Source of the DNA: Candidatus Rokuibacteriota bacterium
GTDB taxonomy: Bacteria > Methylomirabilota > Methylomirabilia > Rokubacteriales > CSP1-6
Assembly: GCA_003220345.1 (NCBI GenBank)
Contig: QHSC01000096.1
Coordinates: 1 to 41,352, forward strand
Direction of reading: 5' to 3'
DNA: 41,352 nucleotides
Made by a program: the position numbers and the translations under genes. The notes under the pieces are model-generated. The model was not told the origin of the DNA, did no database searches, and saw nothing but the letters and a program-made list of their open reading frames with translations. Positions 1 through 8,606 of the stretch are shown in pieces (position 1 is the first letter of the stretch; each line of letters begins with the position of its first letter).

Positions 1-467
1 GGAAGCGCGAAGAAGCGCCCGGCGGCCCTCGCCACGACCTCGCCGGTCTCCAGATCCTCGAGCGTGCCTTCGAGGTCCACATACTTCTTCGCTTGCTTCA
101 CGACATGGCCCCGGCCCAGGAGCGGACGCTCGATGGGCGTGAGCTTGACGTACCGAATGCTGAGCTCTCCCGTCACATGGATCCGCCCCGTGTGACTCAC
201 GGCGGCTCCCGCGAGGACCTCATCGAGATACGCGGCGACAATTCCGCCGTGCGCGCCATTCGGCGGCCCTTCGAAGCGCTTCGGGATCACGATGGGCGAG
301 AGCACACCGCCGTCAGACTTGAAGGTGCGAACGCGGAGCCCGATGTCATGGTGAGGGCCGCACCCGAAGCACTGATGGAAGGTGCGGCTGGCCCCTGAGG
401 AATCTATCTCCTCCAGCTCTGCGAAGAGGGCCTCGAATGGCGCGGGAAGCGGAGGGGCGGGAAGCAC
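1..467 (-). CDS. PaaI-like hotdog-fold thioesterase, 3' end cut by window edge
   Basis: Translating the minus strand from a GTG at 467 gives an open frame of 155 residues that runs off the window. It holds CFGCGPHHDIGLR (about residues 33-45) and GAHGGIVAAYLDEV further on, the pattern of PaaI/YdiI-type hotdog thioesterases, which hydrolyse acyl-CoA thioesters in the cytoplasm. The GTG is the only plausible start between the upstream coxM-like stop (505) and the conserved core; no clear Shine-Dalgarno precedes it, so the start is uncertain. It is the last visible gene of the minus-strand operon, 37 bp after the coxM-like gene, so it probably acts on a CoA ester made by that pathway (inference). 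Most of a normal-length protein is present; only the C-terminus is missing. Confidence 0.75.
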   Translation of the reverse strand, partial: MLPAPPLPAPFEALFAELEEIDSSGASRTFHQCFGCGPHHDIGLRVRTFKSDGGVLSPIVIPKRFEGPPNGAHGGIVAAYLDEVLAGAAVSHTGRIHVTGELSIRYVKLTPIERPLLGRGHVVKQAKKYVDLEGTLEDLETGEVVARAAGRFFAL

Positions 468-504
468 GCGCCGGAGTATACCGAAGTCGAGAACGCGGAA
501 CCAA

Positions 505-1362
505 CTAGCGGAGCGAGAGAAGCAGGCGGCGGACCCACACGCGGATCATCTCGCGGCGGTAGTCGGCCGAGCCCATGAGGTCGGAGAGCGGATCAGCCTC
601 GATGGCGGCGGCGTCCGCGGTGGCGCGAACCGCGGCGTCGGTCAGCGTCTCGCCCCGAAGGGCCGCTTCGGCGCGCCGCGCGCGGATCGGCGTCGGCGCG
701 GCGCCGGCGAGGGCGAGCCGGATGTCGCTCACTCGCCCGGCGCCGTCGAGCGTCACGAGGGCGGCCACGCCGATGAGCGGCTTGTCCTCGGCCGAGCGCG
801 GGCAGAACTTGACGTAGCCCGCGCGGGCTCCTTCCGGCATGGGCGGCACGCGCACCGCCGTCAGGATCTCTCCCGCGGCGACCGCCGTCTCGTAGAAGCC
901 GGTGAAGAACTCGCCGATCGGCACCACGCGCTCCCCGACCGAATCCGCCACGCGCACCTGGGCCTCGAGACAGAGAAGCGCCGGCGCGGGATCGGAGGCC
1001 GCCTCCGCATAGCAGAGATTGCCGCCGAGGGTGGCGCTGCTGCGGATGGAGGGCGTGGCCACGCGGGACGCCGCGTGAGCGAGAAGGGGCCAGCCGTCGC
1101 GGACGATACCGTGACGCACGAGGGCCGACAGGCTCGTCATGGCGCCGATCTCGAGCATGCCCTTGTCGACGCGGACCTCCGAGAGCCCGGCGATCCGATG
1201 CAGGGAGACGAGTCGATCGGGCGTGACGAGGCCCAGGCGCATGGTGGGAACGAGGGCGGTGCCCCCCGCGATGACCCGGGCCTCCCCATCCAGGCGGGCC
1301 AGGATCTCGACGGCCTCGGGAACGGTCTCGGGCTCGACGAGCGCGAAGGGGCGCAGGCGCAT
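505..1362 (-). CDS. Molybdenum hydroxylase FAD-binding medium subunit (CoxM/CutM family)
   Basis: This 285-residue protein has the FAD-binding pattern of the xanthine dehydrogenase/CoxM medium subunit: RVIAGGTALVP (about residues 29-39), then ATPSIRSSATLGGNL (the TxGGN-type FAD loop, mid-protein) and a CO_deh_flav_C-like C-terminal half. It passes electrons from the 2Fe-2S subunit to FAD in a cytoplasmic alpha-beta-gamma hydroxylase. The ATG at 1362 shares one base with the TGA of the upstream coxS-like gene, so translation is probably coupled. A longer frame upstream is only overlap with that gene. Length is normal for the family. The substrate cannot be told from this subunit. Confidence 0.9.
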   Translation of the reverse strand: MRLRPFALVEPETVPEAVEILARLDGEARVIAGGTALVPTMRLGLVTPDRLVSLHRIAGLSEVRVDKGMLEIGAMTSLSALVRHGIVRDGWPLLAHAASRVATPSIRSSATLGGNLCYAEAASDPAPALLCLEAQVRVADSVGERVVPIGEFFTGFYETAVAAGEILTAVRVPPMPEGARAGYVKFCPRSAEDKPLIGVAALVTLDGAGRVSDIRLALAGAAPTPIRARRAEAALRGETLTDAAVRATADAAAIEADPLSDLMGSADYRREMIRVWVRRLLLSLR

Positions 1363-1820
1363 CAGCGGGGGCCTGCCGCGGCGAGCACCGCTTCGACGAT
1401 CTTCGTGTAGCCCGTGCAGCGGCAGAGATTGCCCGCCAGCGCCTCGCGCACGTCGTGCTCGGTGGGCGCCGGATTCGCGGCCAGGAGCGCGCGAGCCGAG
1501 AGCAGCATGCCCGGCGTGCAGAAGCCGCACTGGGCCGCGCCCGCGCGGGCGAAGGCGCTCTGGAGATGATCGGGCGCGCCGTTCGACTCCAGGCCTTCCG
1601 CGGTGAGAAGAGTCCGCCCGCGGAGCCGGGCCGCGAGCACGAGGCAAGCGCGGACCGGCTCATCGTCGAGGAGCACGGTGCACGTGCCGCACACGCCCTC
1701 GCCGCAGCCATATTTCGTCGCGGTGAGCGCGAGGCCGTCGCGGAGGAGGTCGAGCACCGTCCAGTGGTCGGGCGCCTCCAGGCGGTACGGCCGATTGTTC
1801 AGCGTGAAGTCCAGGCGCAT
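1362..1820 (-). CDS. Molybdenum hydroxylase 2Fe-2S small subunit (CoxS family)
   Basis: 152 residues. An N-terminal plant-ferredoxin-type 2Fe-2S domain carries [16 protein letters not shown] (about residues 37-52). A C-terminal four-helix 2Fe-2S domain carries CGFCTPGM and [10 protein letters not shown], the two cysteine pairs of the second cluster. These eight cysteines define the electron-transfer subunit of xanthine dehydrogenase-family enzymes. It lies 18 bp downstream of the coxL-like stop and overlaps the coxM-like start, giving gene order L-S-M; the second set at 9999-13689 is ordered L-M-S. ATG at 1820 is the natural start, giving the standard family length. Confidence 0.95.
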   Translation of the reverse strand: MRLDFTLNNRPYRLEAPDHWTVLDLLRDGLALTATKYGCGEGVCGTCTVLLDDEPVRACLVLAARLRGRTLLTAEGLESNGAPDHLQSAFARAGAAQCGFCTPGMLLSARALLAANPAPTEHDVREALAGNLCRCTGYTKIVEAVLAAAGPR

Positions 1821-1838
1821 GGGTGGCCTATGCGCCCT

Positions 1839-4136
1839 TCACCCTGCCCTCGAGGAGGAGCTCTTGAGGGCGGCGAGGACGCGCTCGGCGGTCATCGGGA
1901 ACTGGGTGAGCGGGGAGCGGGCGGCGCGGGACACCGCGTTCATCACGGCGGCCGGCGTCGGGGTCATGGCGGGCTCGCCGATCCCCTTGGCCCCGAAGGG
2001 TCCCAGGCCCTGGCCCGATTCGAGCAGGATCGTGATGATCTCGGGCGCGTCGAGCGTGGTCGGGATCTTGTAGTCGAGCAGGTGCGGGTTCTTGGACACG
2101 CCGTCCTCGAGCACCACTTCCTCGAGGAGCGCGTGGCCCAGGCCCTGCACGGCCCCGCCCTCGATCTGGCCCTCGGCGCTCTGGCGGTTGATGGCCTGGC
2201 CCACGTCATAGCAGGCCGCGAGCTTCGTCACGCGGGTCTGCCCCGTCTCCTCGTCCACCTCGACCTCGACGGCCTGGGTGCCGAAGGTGTAATCGTTGAA
2301 GGGCTTGCCCTGCCCGGTGACGGGATCGATGGTCGGCGCCGAGGGCGCATCGTACTTGTCGAGGGCCTGGACAGGTCGCCCGGCCGCCGTCGCCGCCTTC
2401 ACGAGGGCGGAGAAATCGATGGCGCGATCCGGCGCGCCCCGGACGAGGGCCCGCCCCTCCACGAGCTCGATATCCTCGGGGGCGGCCTCCAGCATCTCCG
2501 CGGCCTGATCCACCAGATGCCGGCGCACCTCGCGCGCGGCCTTGAGGACCGCGTTGCCCGACATGAAGAGCTGGCGCGTGGCCGTCGTGGTGCCGGCGCG
2601 CGGCGTGAAGTGGCTGTCGCGCCCCACCGCGGTCACCTGCTCCACGGGCACGCCGAGAACCTCCGCGGTGATCGAGCAGAGAGAGGAGGTCTGTCCCCCG
2701 CCCACGTCGGGAGCGGCGCAGCGGACGACCGCGGTGCCATCGAGCTCCATGCCCACCCAGGCGGAGGCGGAGTCCCGCGTCCAGCACATGCGGCCATACG
2801 GTGTGAAGGATGCCGCGAGTCCCCGCGCCACGCGCACCGGCCCGCCGCCGGGGCGGACCGGGCCCAGCGCATGCCAGGCACGGCGCATGGTCTCCCCCAG
2901 CATGGGCTCGCTCTCGAGCACCTGCCCCGTGGCGATGCTGTCGCCCTTCCTCAGGAAGTTCCTCTCGCGGAGGTCGAGCGGATCCATGGACAGCGCGGCG
3001 GCCAGAGCGTCCATCTGTCCCTCGTAGCCGATGCACGTCTGGATGGAGCCGAAGGTGCGGTAGGCGCTCGCCACGGGATTGTTCGTGTAGACGGTGAACG
3101 CGTCCACGGTGACGTGCGGGACGCGGTACGGCCCCGTCGCCGTCACGAGACTGTACAGGAGCACCCAGGGCGAGAGGGCGGCATACGCTCCCGAGTCCGA
3201 CACGAGCTCCACCTCCATGGCCACCAGCTCACCCGTCCGGGTGGCGCCGGACCGGTAGCGCAGGACATACGGATGACGCTTGCCGTGGCCGATGAAGCTC
3301 TCTTCCCTGGAGAACACCAGCTGCACGGGCCGGCGCGTCTTCCACACGAGCAGGCCGAGGAGGCACTCGACGGTCACGTCCTCCTTGCCGCCGAAGCCCC
3401 CGCCCAGATAGGCGCCCTCGAGCCGCACGCGCCCATGGGGCAGCCGCAGCACCTCGGCCACGTCGCGGAAATGCTCGAGCACCTGGGTGCTGACGCGAAG
3501 GACCAGGGTGCCCTCGGCGTCGATCCAGCCGATGCCCGTCTCCGTCTCGAGGTACACGTGATCCACGAACGGGGTCCGGTAGGTCTTCTCCACCACGACG
3601 TCCGCGCGCGCGAAGGCCTCCGCGGCATCGCCCTTGCGGATATGCCAGGCGCGGAGAAGGTTGCCGCCCTCGTGGACATGGGGCGCGCCGGGCCTGAGCG
3701 CCTCCGCCGGATCGTAGACGCCCGGCAGCGGCTCGTACTCCACGCGCACGCGCTCCGCAGCCTCCGCGGCGATCTCCGGAGTCTCCGCGGCGATGGCCGC
3801 CACGGGCTCGCCCTGGAAGCGCACCCGATCCTCGGCGAGCACGGGCTGGGTCGCGAGCACGGCGCCCGCCGTCGCCTCGGCCATGCGCCCGGGCAATTCC
3901 ATCCGGAGCGCGTTCTGCGGCACGTCGGCGTGGGTGAGCACGGCGACCACTCCGGGCATCGCGCGGGCCTCGCTCGTGTCGATCCTGACGATGCGCGCCG
4001 AGGCATACGGGCTGCGGACGATCCTGGCGTGGAGCATGCCGGCCACCGCGAGGTCGCCGGCATAGATGGGACGGCCCCGCACTTTCTCCCAGGCGTCCGC
4101 CCTGGGCTGGGACCCCCCGATCACGCGATAGGCCAT
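1839..4136 (-). CDS. Molybdenum hydroxylase molybdopterin-binding large subunit (xanthine dehydrogenase family), set 1
   Basis: 765 residues, the normal length. It starts at ATG 4136 (MAYRVIGG); longer upstream frame overlaps the SDR gene and is not homologous. Visible motifs are GGGFGGKE (about residues 245-252), SAYRTFGSIQ (357-366), and KGIGEPAM with the catalytic glutamate near residue 721. The family hydroxylates N-heterocycles, purines or aldehydes at a Mo-cofactor site, with water as oxygen source. The AYXCSFR loop of true aerobic CO dehydrogenase is absent, so this is not CO dehydrogenase. It lies 26 bp downstream of the SDR and is followed by coxS- and coxM-like subunits. An aromatic N-heterocycle or purine-like substrate is inferred from the neighbouring hyuAB. 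Confidence 0.9.
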   Translation of the reverse strand: MAYRVIGGSQPRADAWEKVRGRPIYAGDLAVAGMLHARIVRSPYASARIVRIDTSEARAMPGVVAVLTHADVPQNALRMELPGRMAEATAGAVLATQPVLAEDRVRFQGEPVAAIAAETPEIAAEAAERVRVEYEPLPGVYDPAEALRPGAPHVHEGGNLLRAWHIRKGDAAEAFARADVVVEKTYRTPFVDHVYLETETGIGWIDAEGTLVLRVSTQVLEHFRDVAEVLRLPHGRVRLEGAYLGGGFGGKEDVTVECLLGLLVWKTRRPVQLVFSREESFIGHGKRHPYVLRYRSGATRTGELVAMEVELVSDSGAYAALSPWVLLYSLVTATGPYRVPHVTVDAFTVYTNNPVASAYRTFGSIQTCIGYEGQMDALAAALSMDPLDLRERNFLRKGDSIATGQVLESEPMLGETMRRAWHALGPVRPGGGPVRVARGLAASFTPYGRMCWTRDSASAWVGMELDGTAVVRCAAPDVGGGQTSSLCSITAEVLGVPVEQVTAVGRDSHFTPRAGTTTATRQLFMSGNAVLKAAREVRRHLVDQAAEMLEAAPEDIELVEGRALVRGAPDRAIDFSALVKAATAAGRPVQALDKYDAPSAPTIDPVTGQGKPFNDYTFGTQAVEVEVDEETGQTRVTKLAACYDVGQAINRQSAEGQIEGGAVQGLGHALLEEVVLEDGVSKNPHLLDYKIPTTLDAPEIITILLESGQGLGPFGAKGIGEPAMTPTPAAVMNAVSRAARSPLTQFPMTAERVLAALKSSSSRAG

Positions 4137-4162
4137 GCGCTCCGCTTGGATCAGATGGAGGA

Positions 4163-4942
4163 TCAGACGTCCCAGCCGCCGTCCACCGTCACCGACTGGC
4201 CGGTCATGTTCTTCGAGTCGTCCGAGGCGAGATAGAGCACCGCGTTGGCGATGTCCTGCGAGGTGGTGACGCGGCGGAGCGCCATCTCGTTGACGTACTC
4301 CTGGTGCACCTGCTCGGGTGTCCAGCCGCGCTTCTTCCCTTTCTCCCGGCAGAGCTTGTCCATGCGATCGCCCGCCACGATGCCCGGATGGAGGGCGTTG
4401 ACGTTGATGTTGTGCGGCCCCACTTCCAGGGCGACCGTGCGCGTGAACCCTCGCAGAGCCCACTTGGAGGAGGAGTACGCCGCGCGGTACTTGTAGCCTC
4501 GCAGCCCCGAGGTGCCGCTGATGTTGACCACCTTGCCGTACTTCCGCGCGATCATTCCCGGGAGGACGTGCTTGGTGGGCAGGAACGTGCCGAGGACATT
4601 GGCCTCGAGGACGAAGCGGAAGTCCTCGGCCTTGATCTCCTGCACGGGCGTCTCGATGGGGCCGGTGACGCCGGCGGCGTTGACGAGGATGTCGATGCGC
4701 CCGTAGGCCTCCAGCGTCTTCGCCACCATACGCTCGACGGCCGCCTCGTCCGTCACGTCCGTGGGAACCACGAGGGCTCGGCGCCCCTGCGCCTCGATCT
4801 CACCCTTGAGCTTCTCGAGGGGCGGGACATCGCGCGCGGCCAGCGCCAGGTCCGCTCCTTCGCGCGCCAGGGTCAGGCAGATGTCCCGGCCCATGCCCTT
4901 GGCGGCGCCGGTGATGAGGGCGACGCGATTCTCGAGCCTCAT
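4163..4942 (-). CDS. SDR-family NAD(P)-dependent oxidoreductase
   Basis: 259 residues of classical short-chain dehydrogenase. The Rossmann motif TGAAKGMG is at residues 11-18, NAAG at 88-91, and the catalytic triad is Ser142 (NISGTSG), Tyr156 and Lys160 (YSSSK). The C-terminus shows the usual NMTGQSVTVDGGW ending. It oxidises or reduces an alcohol/ketone with NAD(P)H in the cytoplasm; the substrate is unknown. The ATG at 4942 overlaps the hyuB stop as ATGA, which fixes the start and shows operon membership. It sits between hyuB and the coxL-like gene, so it probably handles an intermediate of the same pathway (inference). Confidence 0.93.
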   Translation of the reverse strand: MRLENRVALITGAAKGMGRDICLTLAREGADLALAARDVPPLEKLKGEIEAQGRRALVVPTDVTDEAAVERMVAKTLEAYGRIDILVNAAGVTGPIETPVQEIKAEDFRFVLEANVLGTFLPTKHVLPGMIARKYGKVVNISGTSGLRGYKYRAAYSSSKWALRGFTRTVALEVGPHNINVNALHPGIVAGDRMDKLCREKGKKRGWTPEQVHQEYVNEMALRRVTTSQDIANAVLYLASDDSKNMTGQSVTVDGGWDV

Positions 4943-6576
4943 GCGACGTAGCCCTCCCGGCGGTCGGCCTCGCGCGCAGCGATCGGGCGATCGGTGGGAT
5001 TCCCGTAGCCGCCGCCGCCGCACGTCTCGAGCAGAACCAGATCCCCCTGGGCGAGCTTGAGCGTCTCCTTGCCCTTGACGTCTCGCTCGCGCGGGGTGCC
5101 CGGATTGAGGGTGATCCTGAACGGCGCCGCCTCCTTGCCGCCGAAGAGACCGTACGGCGGCACGATCCGGCGCTCGATCATGGTCGTCAGCGTCACGTCG
5201 GATCCCAGCACGCGATAGGCACGCCGGAAGCCCAGGCCGCCGCGGTGGCAACCGTCGCCGCCCGAGCCCGGGCGCAGGGCCAGCTCTTCGATCATCAGCG
5301 GGTACTCGCTCTCCACGACCTCCAGTGGCGTGTTCATCACGTTCGACATGTGCACGCGGGTGGCGGAGACGCCGTCCTTGCCCGCCGTGGCCCCCTCGCC
5401 GCCGCCGTGGACCTCGTAGTAGACCGCCCAGCGGCCGTCGGGCAGGCGCGCGCCCAGGATGAGCAGCCCCGCCGTCGTCGGCCCTCCCGCCTGGACGCGG
5501 TCCGGGATGACCTGGGCCATGGCCCGCATGATGGCATCCACCACGCGCTGAGACGTCTCGTGGTTGCCCCCGACCACGGGCCGGTCAGGGTCGGCGTTGA
5601 GCACGCTCCCCTTCGGGACGATGACGCGAAGGGGCCGGTAGCAACCCTCGTTGGGCGGCGCGTCCGGCGCCACCAGCGCCTTCATGGCGTAGTAGACGCC
5701 CGAGCAGGCGATGTAGTAGGTGGTGTTGACGGGTCCCATGGCCTGGCCATCGCTCCCCGAGAAGTCGAAGCTCGCCTCGTCGCCTCGCTTGGTCACGCGC
5801 ACCTTGATCCGGATACGCCGGTCCTCGACGCCGTCATCGTCGAGGAAGTCCTCGCCTTCCCACGAACCATCAGGCAGCGCGCGCAGCGCCGCGCGCATCT
5901 GCTCTTCGGACTCGTCGTGCAGCCGGTCGAAGCAGGCGAGGACAGTCTCCGCGCCGTAGCGCGCGAAGATCTCGTGGAGACGCCGGGCGGCCACGTCGTT
6001 CGCGGCGAACTGGGCAAAGATGTCCCCTTCCCGCTCGTCGCGCCCGCGCAGGTTGGCGAGCACGAAATCGAGAGCGGGCCGCTCGGGCCCCGCGGCCGAG
6101 AAGAGCCGGATGGGGGCGATCCGGAGCCCTTCCTGGTAGCACTCGGTGGCCCAGGGGACATAGCTGCCGGGGACGGCGCCGCCGATATCCGCCCAGTGGG
6201 CGAGGTTGATGGCGAAGGCGACGAGTCGCCCCCCGAAGAAGACGGGTCGCACCGCCTTGACGTCGGGCAGGTGGTTGCCCCCGACTTCCGGAAGGTTGAG
6301 GAACCAGACGTCGCCTTCACGTAGCGTGTCCGCGGGAATCCGCTTGAGGAATTCCTTCACCGTGAAGCCCATGACGCCCATGTGGATGGGGATGTCGCGC
6401 CCCTGGGCGATCAACCGACCCTGCGCGTCGGTCAGCGCCGAGGAGAGATCGCCCGCCTCTTTTAATAGGGGCGAGCGGGCCGAGCGCATGACGATGACGC
6501 TCATCTCCTCGGCGATGGCATAGAGACCGTTGCGCACGACTTCCAGGGTGATCGGGCTCAACGCGGGCGCGCTCAT
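4939..6576 (-). CDS. Hydantoinase/oxoprolinase subunit B family protein (HyuB)
   Basis: 545 residues, normal for the hydantoinase B/5-oxoprolinase family. The N-terminus ITLEVVRNGLYAIAEEM, the GRDIPIHMG region, and the C-terminal GSGGDGCHRGGLGFRR glycine-rich block are all typical. With HyuA it forms an ATP-dependent cytoplasmic enzyme that opens cyclic amides (N-methylhydantoin, 5-oxoproline), or in relatives carboxylates ketones. It overlaps hyuA upstream and the SDR downstream by ATGA junctions. There is no third subunit of the acetone carboxylase type nearby, which favours a hydantoinase/oxoprolinase role over carboxylation, though the substrate remains unknown. Confidence 0.92.
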   Translation of the reverse strand: MSAPALSPITLEVVRNGLYAIAEEMSVIVMRSARSPLLKEAGDLSSALTDAQGRLIAQGRDIPIHMGVMGFTVKEFLKRIPADTLREGDVWFLNLPEVGGNHLPDVKAVRPVFFGGRLVAFAINLAHWADIGGAVPGSYVPWATECYQEGLRIAPIRLFSAAGPERPALDFVLANLRGRDEREGDIFAQFAANDVAARRLHEIFARYGAETVLACFDRLHDESEEQMRAALRALPDGSWEGEDFLDDDGVEDRRIRIKVRVTKRGDEASFDFSGSDGQAMGPVNTTYYIACSGVYYAMKALVAPDAPPNEGCYRPLRVIVPKGSVLNADPDRPVVGGNHETSQRVVDAIMRAMAQVIPDRVQAGGPTTAGLLILGARLPDGRWAVYYEVHGGGEGATAGKDGVSATRVHMSNVMNTPLEVVESEYPLMIEELALRPGSGGDGCHRGGLGFRRAYRVLGSDVTLTTMIERRIVPPYGLFGGKEAAPFRITLNPGTPRERDVKGKETLKLAQGDLVLLETCGGGGYGNPTDRPIAAREADRREGYVA

Positions 6577-8579
6577 GCCGGGGCTCCCGCCTCGATCACG
6601 AGATTGCCCAGGCGGTCGGCGACGCAGCGCATGCCCGGGTACACGATCGTGGTCGACCAGTCGTCCTCGACCATGGCCGGCCCCTCCACGAGGTGGCCGG
6701 GCGGCAAGCTGGCCCGGTCATAGCGCAGCATCTCCACGGCGCCCGTCTCCGGGAAGTAGGCGCGGTGCGAGCCGGTGGCCGCGGCCGATGTGCCCGAAGG
6801 CGGCGCGGGCATCGGGGGCGGCTCCTCGGCGGCCCGCGCCGTCACGCGCAGGTTGACGCACTCCACGTTCTCCCCGGTGGCGTAACCATAGAGCTGACGG
6901 TGGCGCTTCTCGAAAGCCGCCCTGAGCGCCCCCGGTCCCCCGGGGACGAAGCCGATTTCGAGCTCGTAGTTCTGTCCGACATAGCGGAGGTCGAGGCTCC
7001 GCAGCAGCACGATCCGCTCCACGGCATGCCCCTCGTCCAGGAGCGGGCGCAGGCACTGGGCCTCGAGCGCGCTGAAGCGCTCCTCCACCACCTTGGCGTC
7101 CCACGTCTCGAGCCGCGACCGATGCGTCTGCACGGTGTCGTAGCGGAGCGGCGAGACGAGACAGCCCAGGGCCGAGAAGGCGCCGGAGTGGGCGGGCACG
7201 ATGACGCTCGAGATGCCGGCCTGACGCGCGAGGGCGCCCGCGTGGAGCGGGCCCGCCCCGCCGTAGGCGATGAGGGCGAAGTCGCGGAGATCGTAGCCGC
7301 GCTGGACCGAGACGAGCCGGAGCGCGCGGAGCATGTTGGCATTGGCGACCTCGACCACGCCGTGCGCGGCTTCGATGAGCGAGAACCCGAAGCGCGCGGC
7401 GAGCGGGCCGATGGCGGATTCGGCCCGGGCGGGATCGAGGCGGATGGAGCCGCCGTAGATCCGCTCCGAGTTGAGGTAGCCAAGGAGCAGGTTCGCATCG
7501 CTCACGGTCGGCTCGGCGCCCCCCTGCCCGTAGCACGCGGGTCCGGGCACGGCGCCGGCGCTGCGGGGCCCGACCTTGAGCGCGCCCGTCGGCTCGACCC
7601 GCGCGATGGAGCCGCCGCCCGCGCCGATGGACTCGACGGCGATCATGGGCAGCCGCGCCGGATAGTCGCCGAGCTTGCGCTGCCCCGCTGTCTCGGGCAC
7701 GCCGTCCGCGATGAGACAGACATCCGTGGTGGTGCCGCCCATGTCGAAGGCGAGGGCGCGCGTGAGACCGAGGGCCCGCGACGTATGCGCGGCGGCGGCC
7801 ACGCCCCCCGCCGGGCCCGACATGGCCATGCTGAGCGGCCGCTCCTTGGCCGCTTCCACCGACATCATGCCGCCGGCCGAGTGGAGGAGATGGAGCGGCT
7901 TGCCCGACGCGCGCTGGACGAGGTCGTCGAGATACCGGGCGGCCAGGGGCATGACCGAGGCATTGAGCGCGGTCGTGCATCCGCGCTCGTACTCCCGGAA
8001 CTCCGCGTTGATCTCGCTCGAGATCGAGACGTAAGGGAAATGCGCCTCGAGGGCCATGCGCAGCGCCTGCTCGTGGGCGGGCGAGGCGTAGGAATGGAGA
8101 AGGCACACCGCCACGCTCTCGATGCCCTCGCGCTTGAAGTCCTCCACGATGGCGGGGAGCTCTTCAAGGTGAAGCCGCGTGAGCACGGTGCCGTCCGGGC
8201 CCACACGCTCGGTGATCTCGCGGCGCAGGCGGCGCGGCACGAGCGGCTCGGGCTTGGCGGGCAGGTCGAGCCGGTAGAGGTGGAGCCGGCTCATGCGGCC
8301 GATCTCCAGGACGTCGCGGAAGCCGCGCGTGGTGATGTAGCCCACCGGCGCGCCCCGGCGCTCCACGATGGCATTGGTGACCATGGTCGTCCCGTGGGCG
8401 AGGGAGGCCCAGGCCCCGGTCCGGGGGGCGAGGGTGGCGATGCCGTGAAGCACGCCCTCGGCGGGATTGGCGGGCGTGGTCGGCACCTTGCACGACTCCA
8501 TCCGCCCCGCGGGATCCCAGGCCACCAGGTCCGTGAAGGTGCCGCCCACGTCCACGCCGATGCGAATGCCCTCAGCCAT
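6573..8579 (-). CDS. Hydantoinase/oxoprolinase subunit A family protein (HyuA)
   Basis: 668 residues. The N-terminal Hydant_A_N domain opens with IGVDVGGTFTDLVAWD (about residues 6-21) followed by HGTTMVTNAIVERRGA. The ASKHA-type ATPase core has FDMGGTTTDVCLI, GAGGGSIA and the PGPACYGQGG block seen in N-methylhydantoinase A and 5-oxoprolinase. It binds ATP and activates the amide carbonyl, working with HyuB (next gene, ATGA overlap). The ATG at 8579 follows the binding-protein gene by 27 bp, so the three are cotranscribed. Length and motifs are intact. The pair cannot be assigned to hydantoin, oxoproline or another lactam from sequence alone. Confidence 0.93.
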   Translation of the reverse strand: MAEGIRIGVDVGGTFTDLVAWDPAGRMESCKVPTTPANPAEGVLHGIATLAPRTGAWASLAHGTTMVTNAIVERRGAPVGYITTRGFRDVLEIGRMSRLHLYRLDLPAKPEPLVPRRLRREITERVGPDGTVLTRLHLEELPAIVEDFKREGIESVAVCLLHSYASPAHEQALRMALEAHFPYVSISSEINAEFREYERGCTTALNASVMPLAARYLDDLVQRASGKPLHLLHSAGGMMSVEAAKERPLSMAMSGPAGGVAAAAHTSRALGLTRALAFDMGGTTTDVCLIADGVPETAGQRKLGDYPARLPMIAVESIGAGGGSIARVEPTGALKVGPRSAGAVPGPACYGQGGAEPTVSDANLLLGYLNSERIYGGSIRLDPARAESAIGPLAARFGFSLIEAAHGVVEVANANMLRALRLVSVQRGYDLRDFALIAYGGAGPLHAGALARQAGISSVIVPAHSGAFSALGCLVSPLRYDTVQTHRSRLETWDAKVVEERFSALEAQCLRPLLDEGHAVERIVLLRSLDLRYVGQNYELEIGFVPGGPGALRAAFEKRHRQLYGYATGENVECVNLRVTARAAEEPPPMPAPPSGTSAAATGSHRAYFPETGAVEMLRYDRASLPPGHLVEGPAMVEDDWSTTIVYPGMRCVADRLGNLVIEAGAPA

Positions 8580-8606
8580 CCCCTCGCCTCTCGTGCCTCG
8601 ACCTGC

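Noticed and set aside
1455-4235. Long open frame on the plus strand opposite the coxL/coxS-like genes
   Set aside because: It has no recognisable domains and is Arg/His/Gly-rich with low complexity. It is the usual mirror of high-GC genes with G/C at third positions.
4137-4463. N-terminal extension of the set 1 large subunit upstream of ATG 4136
   Set aside because: The extension is the shadow of the SDR gene and has no homology to large subunits; MAYRVIGG is a normal family start.
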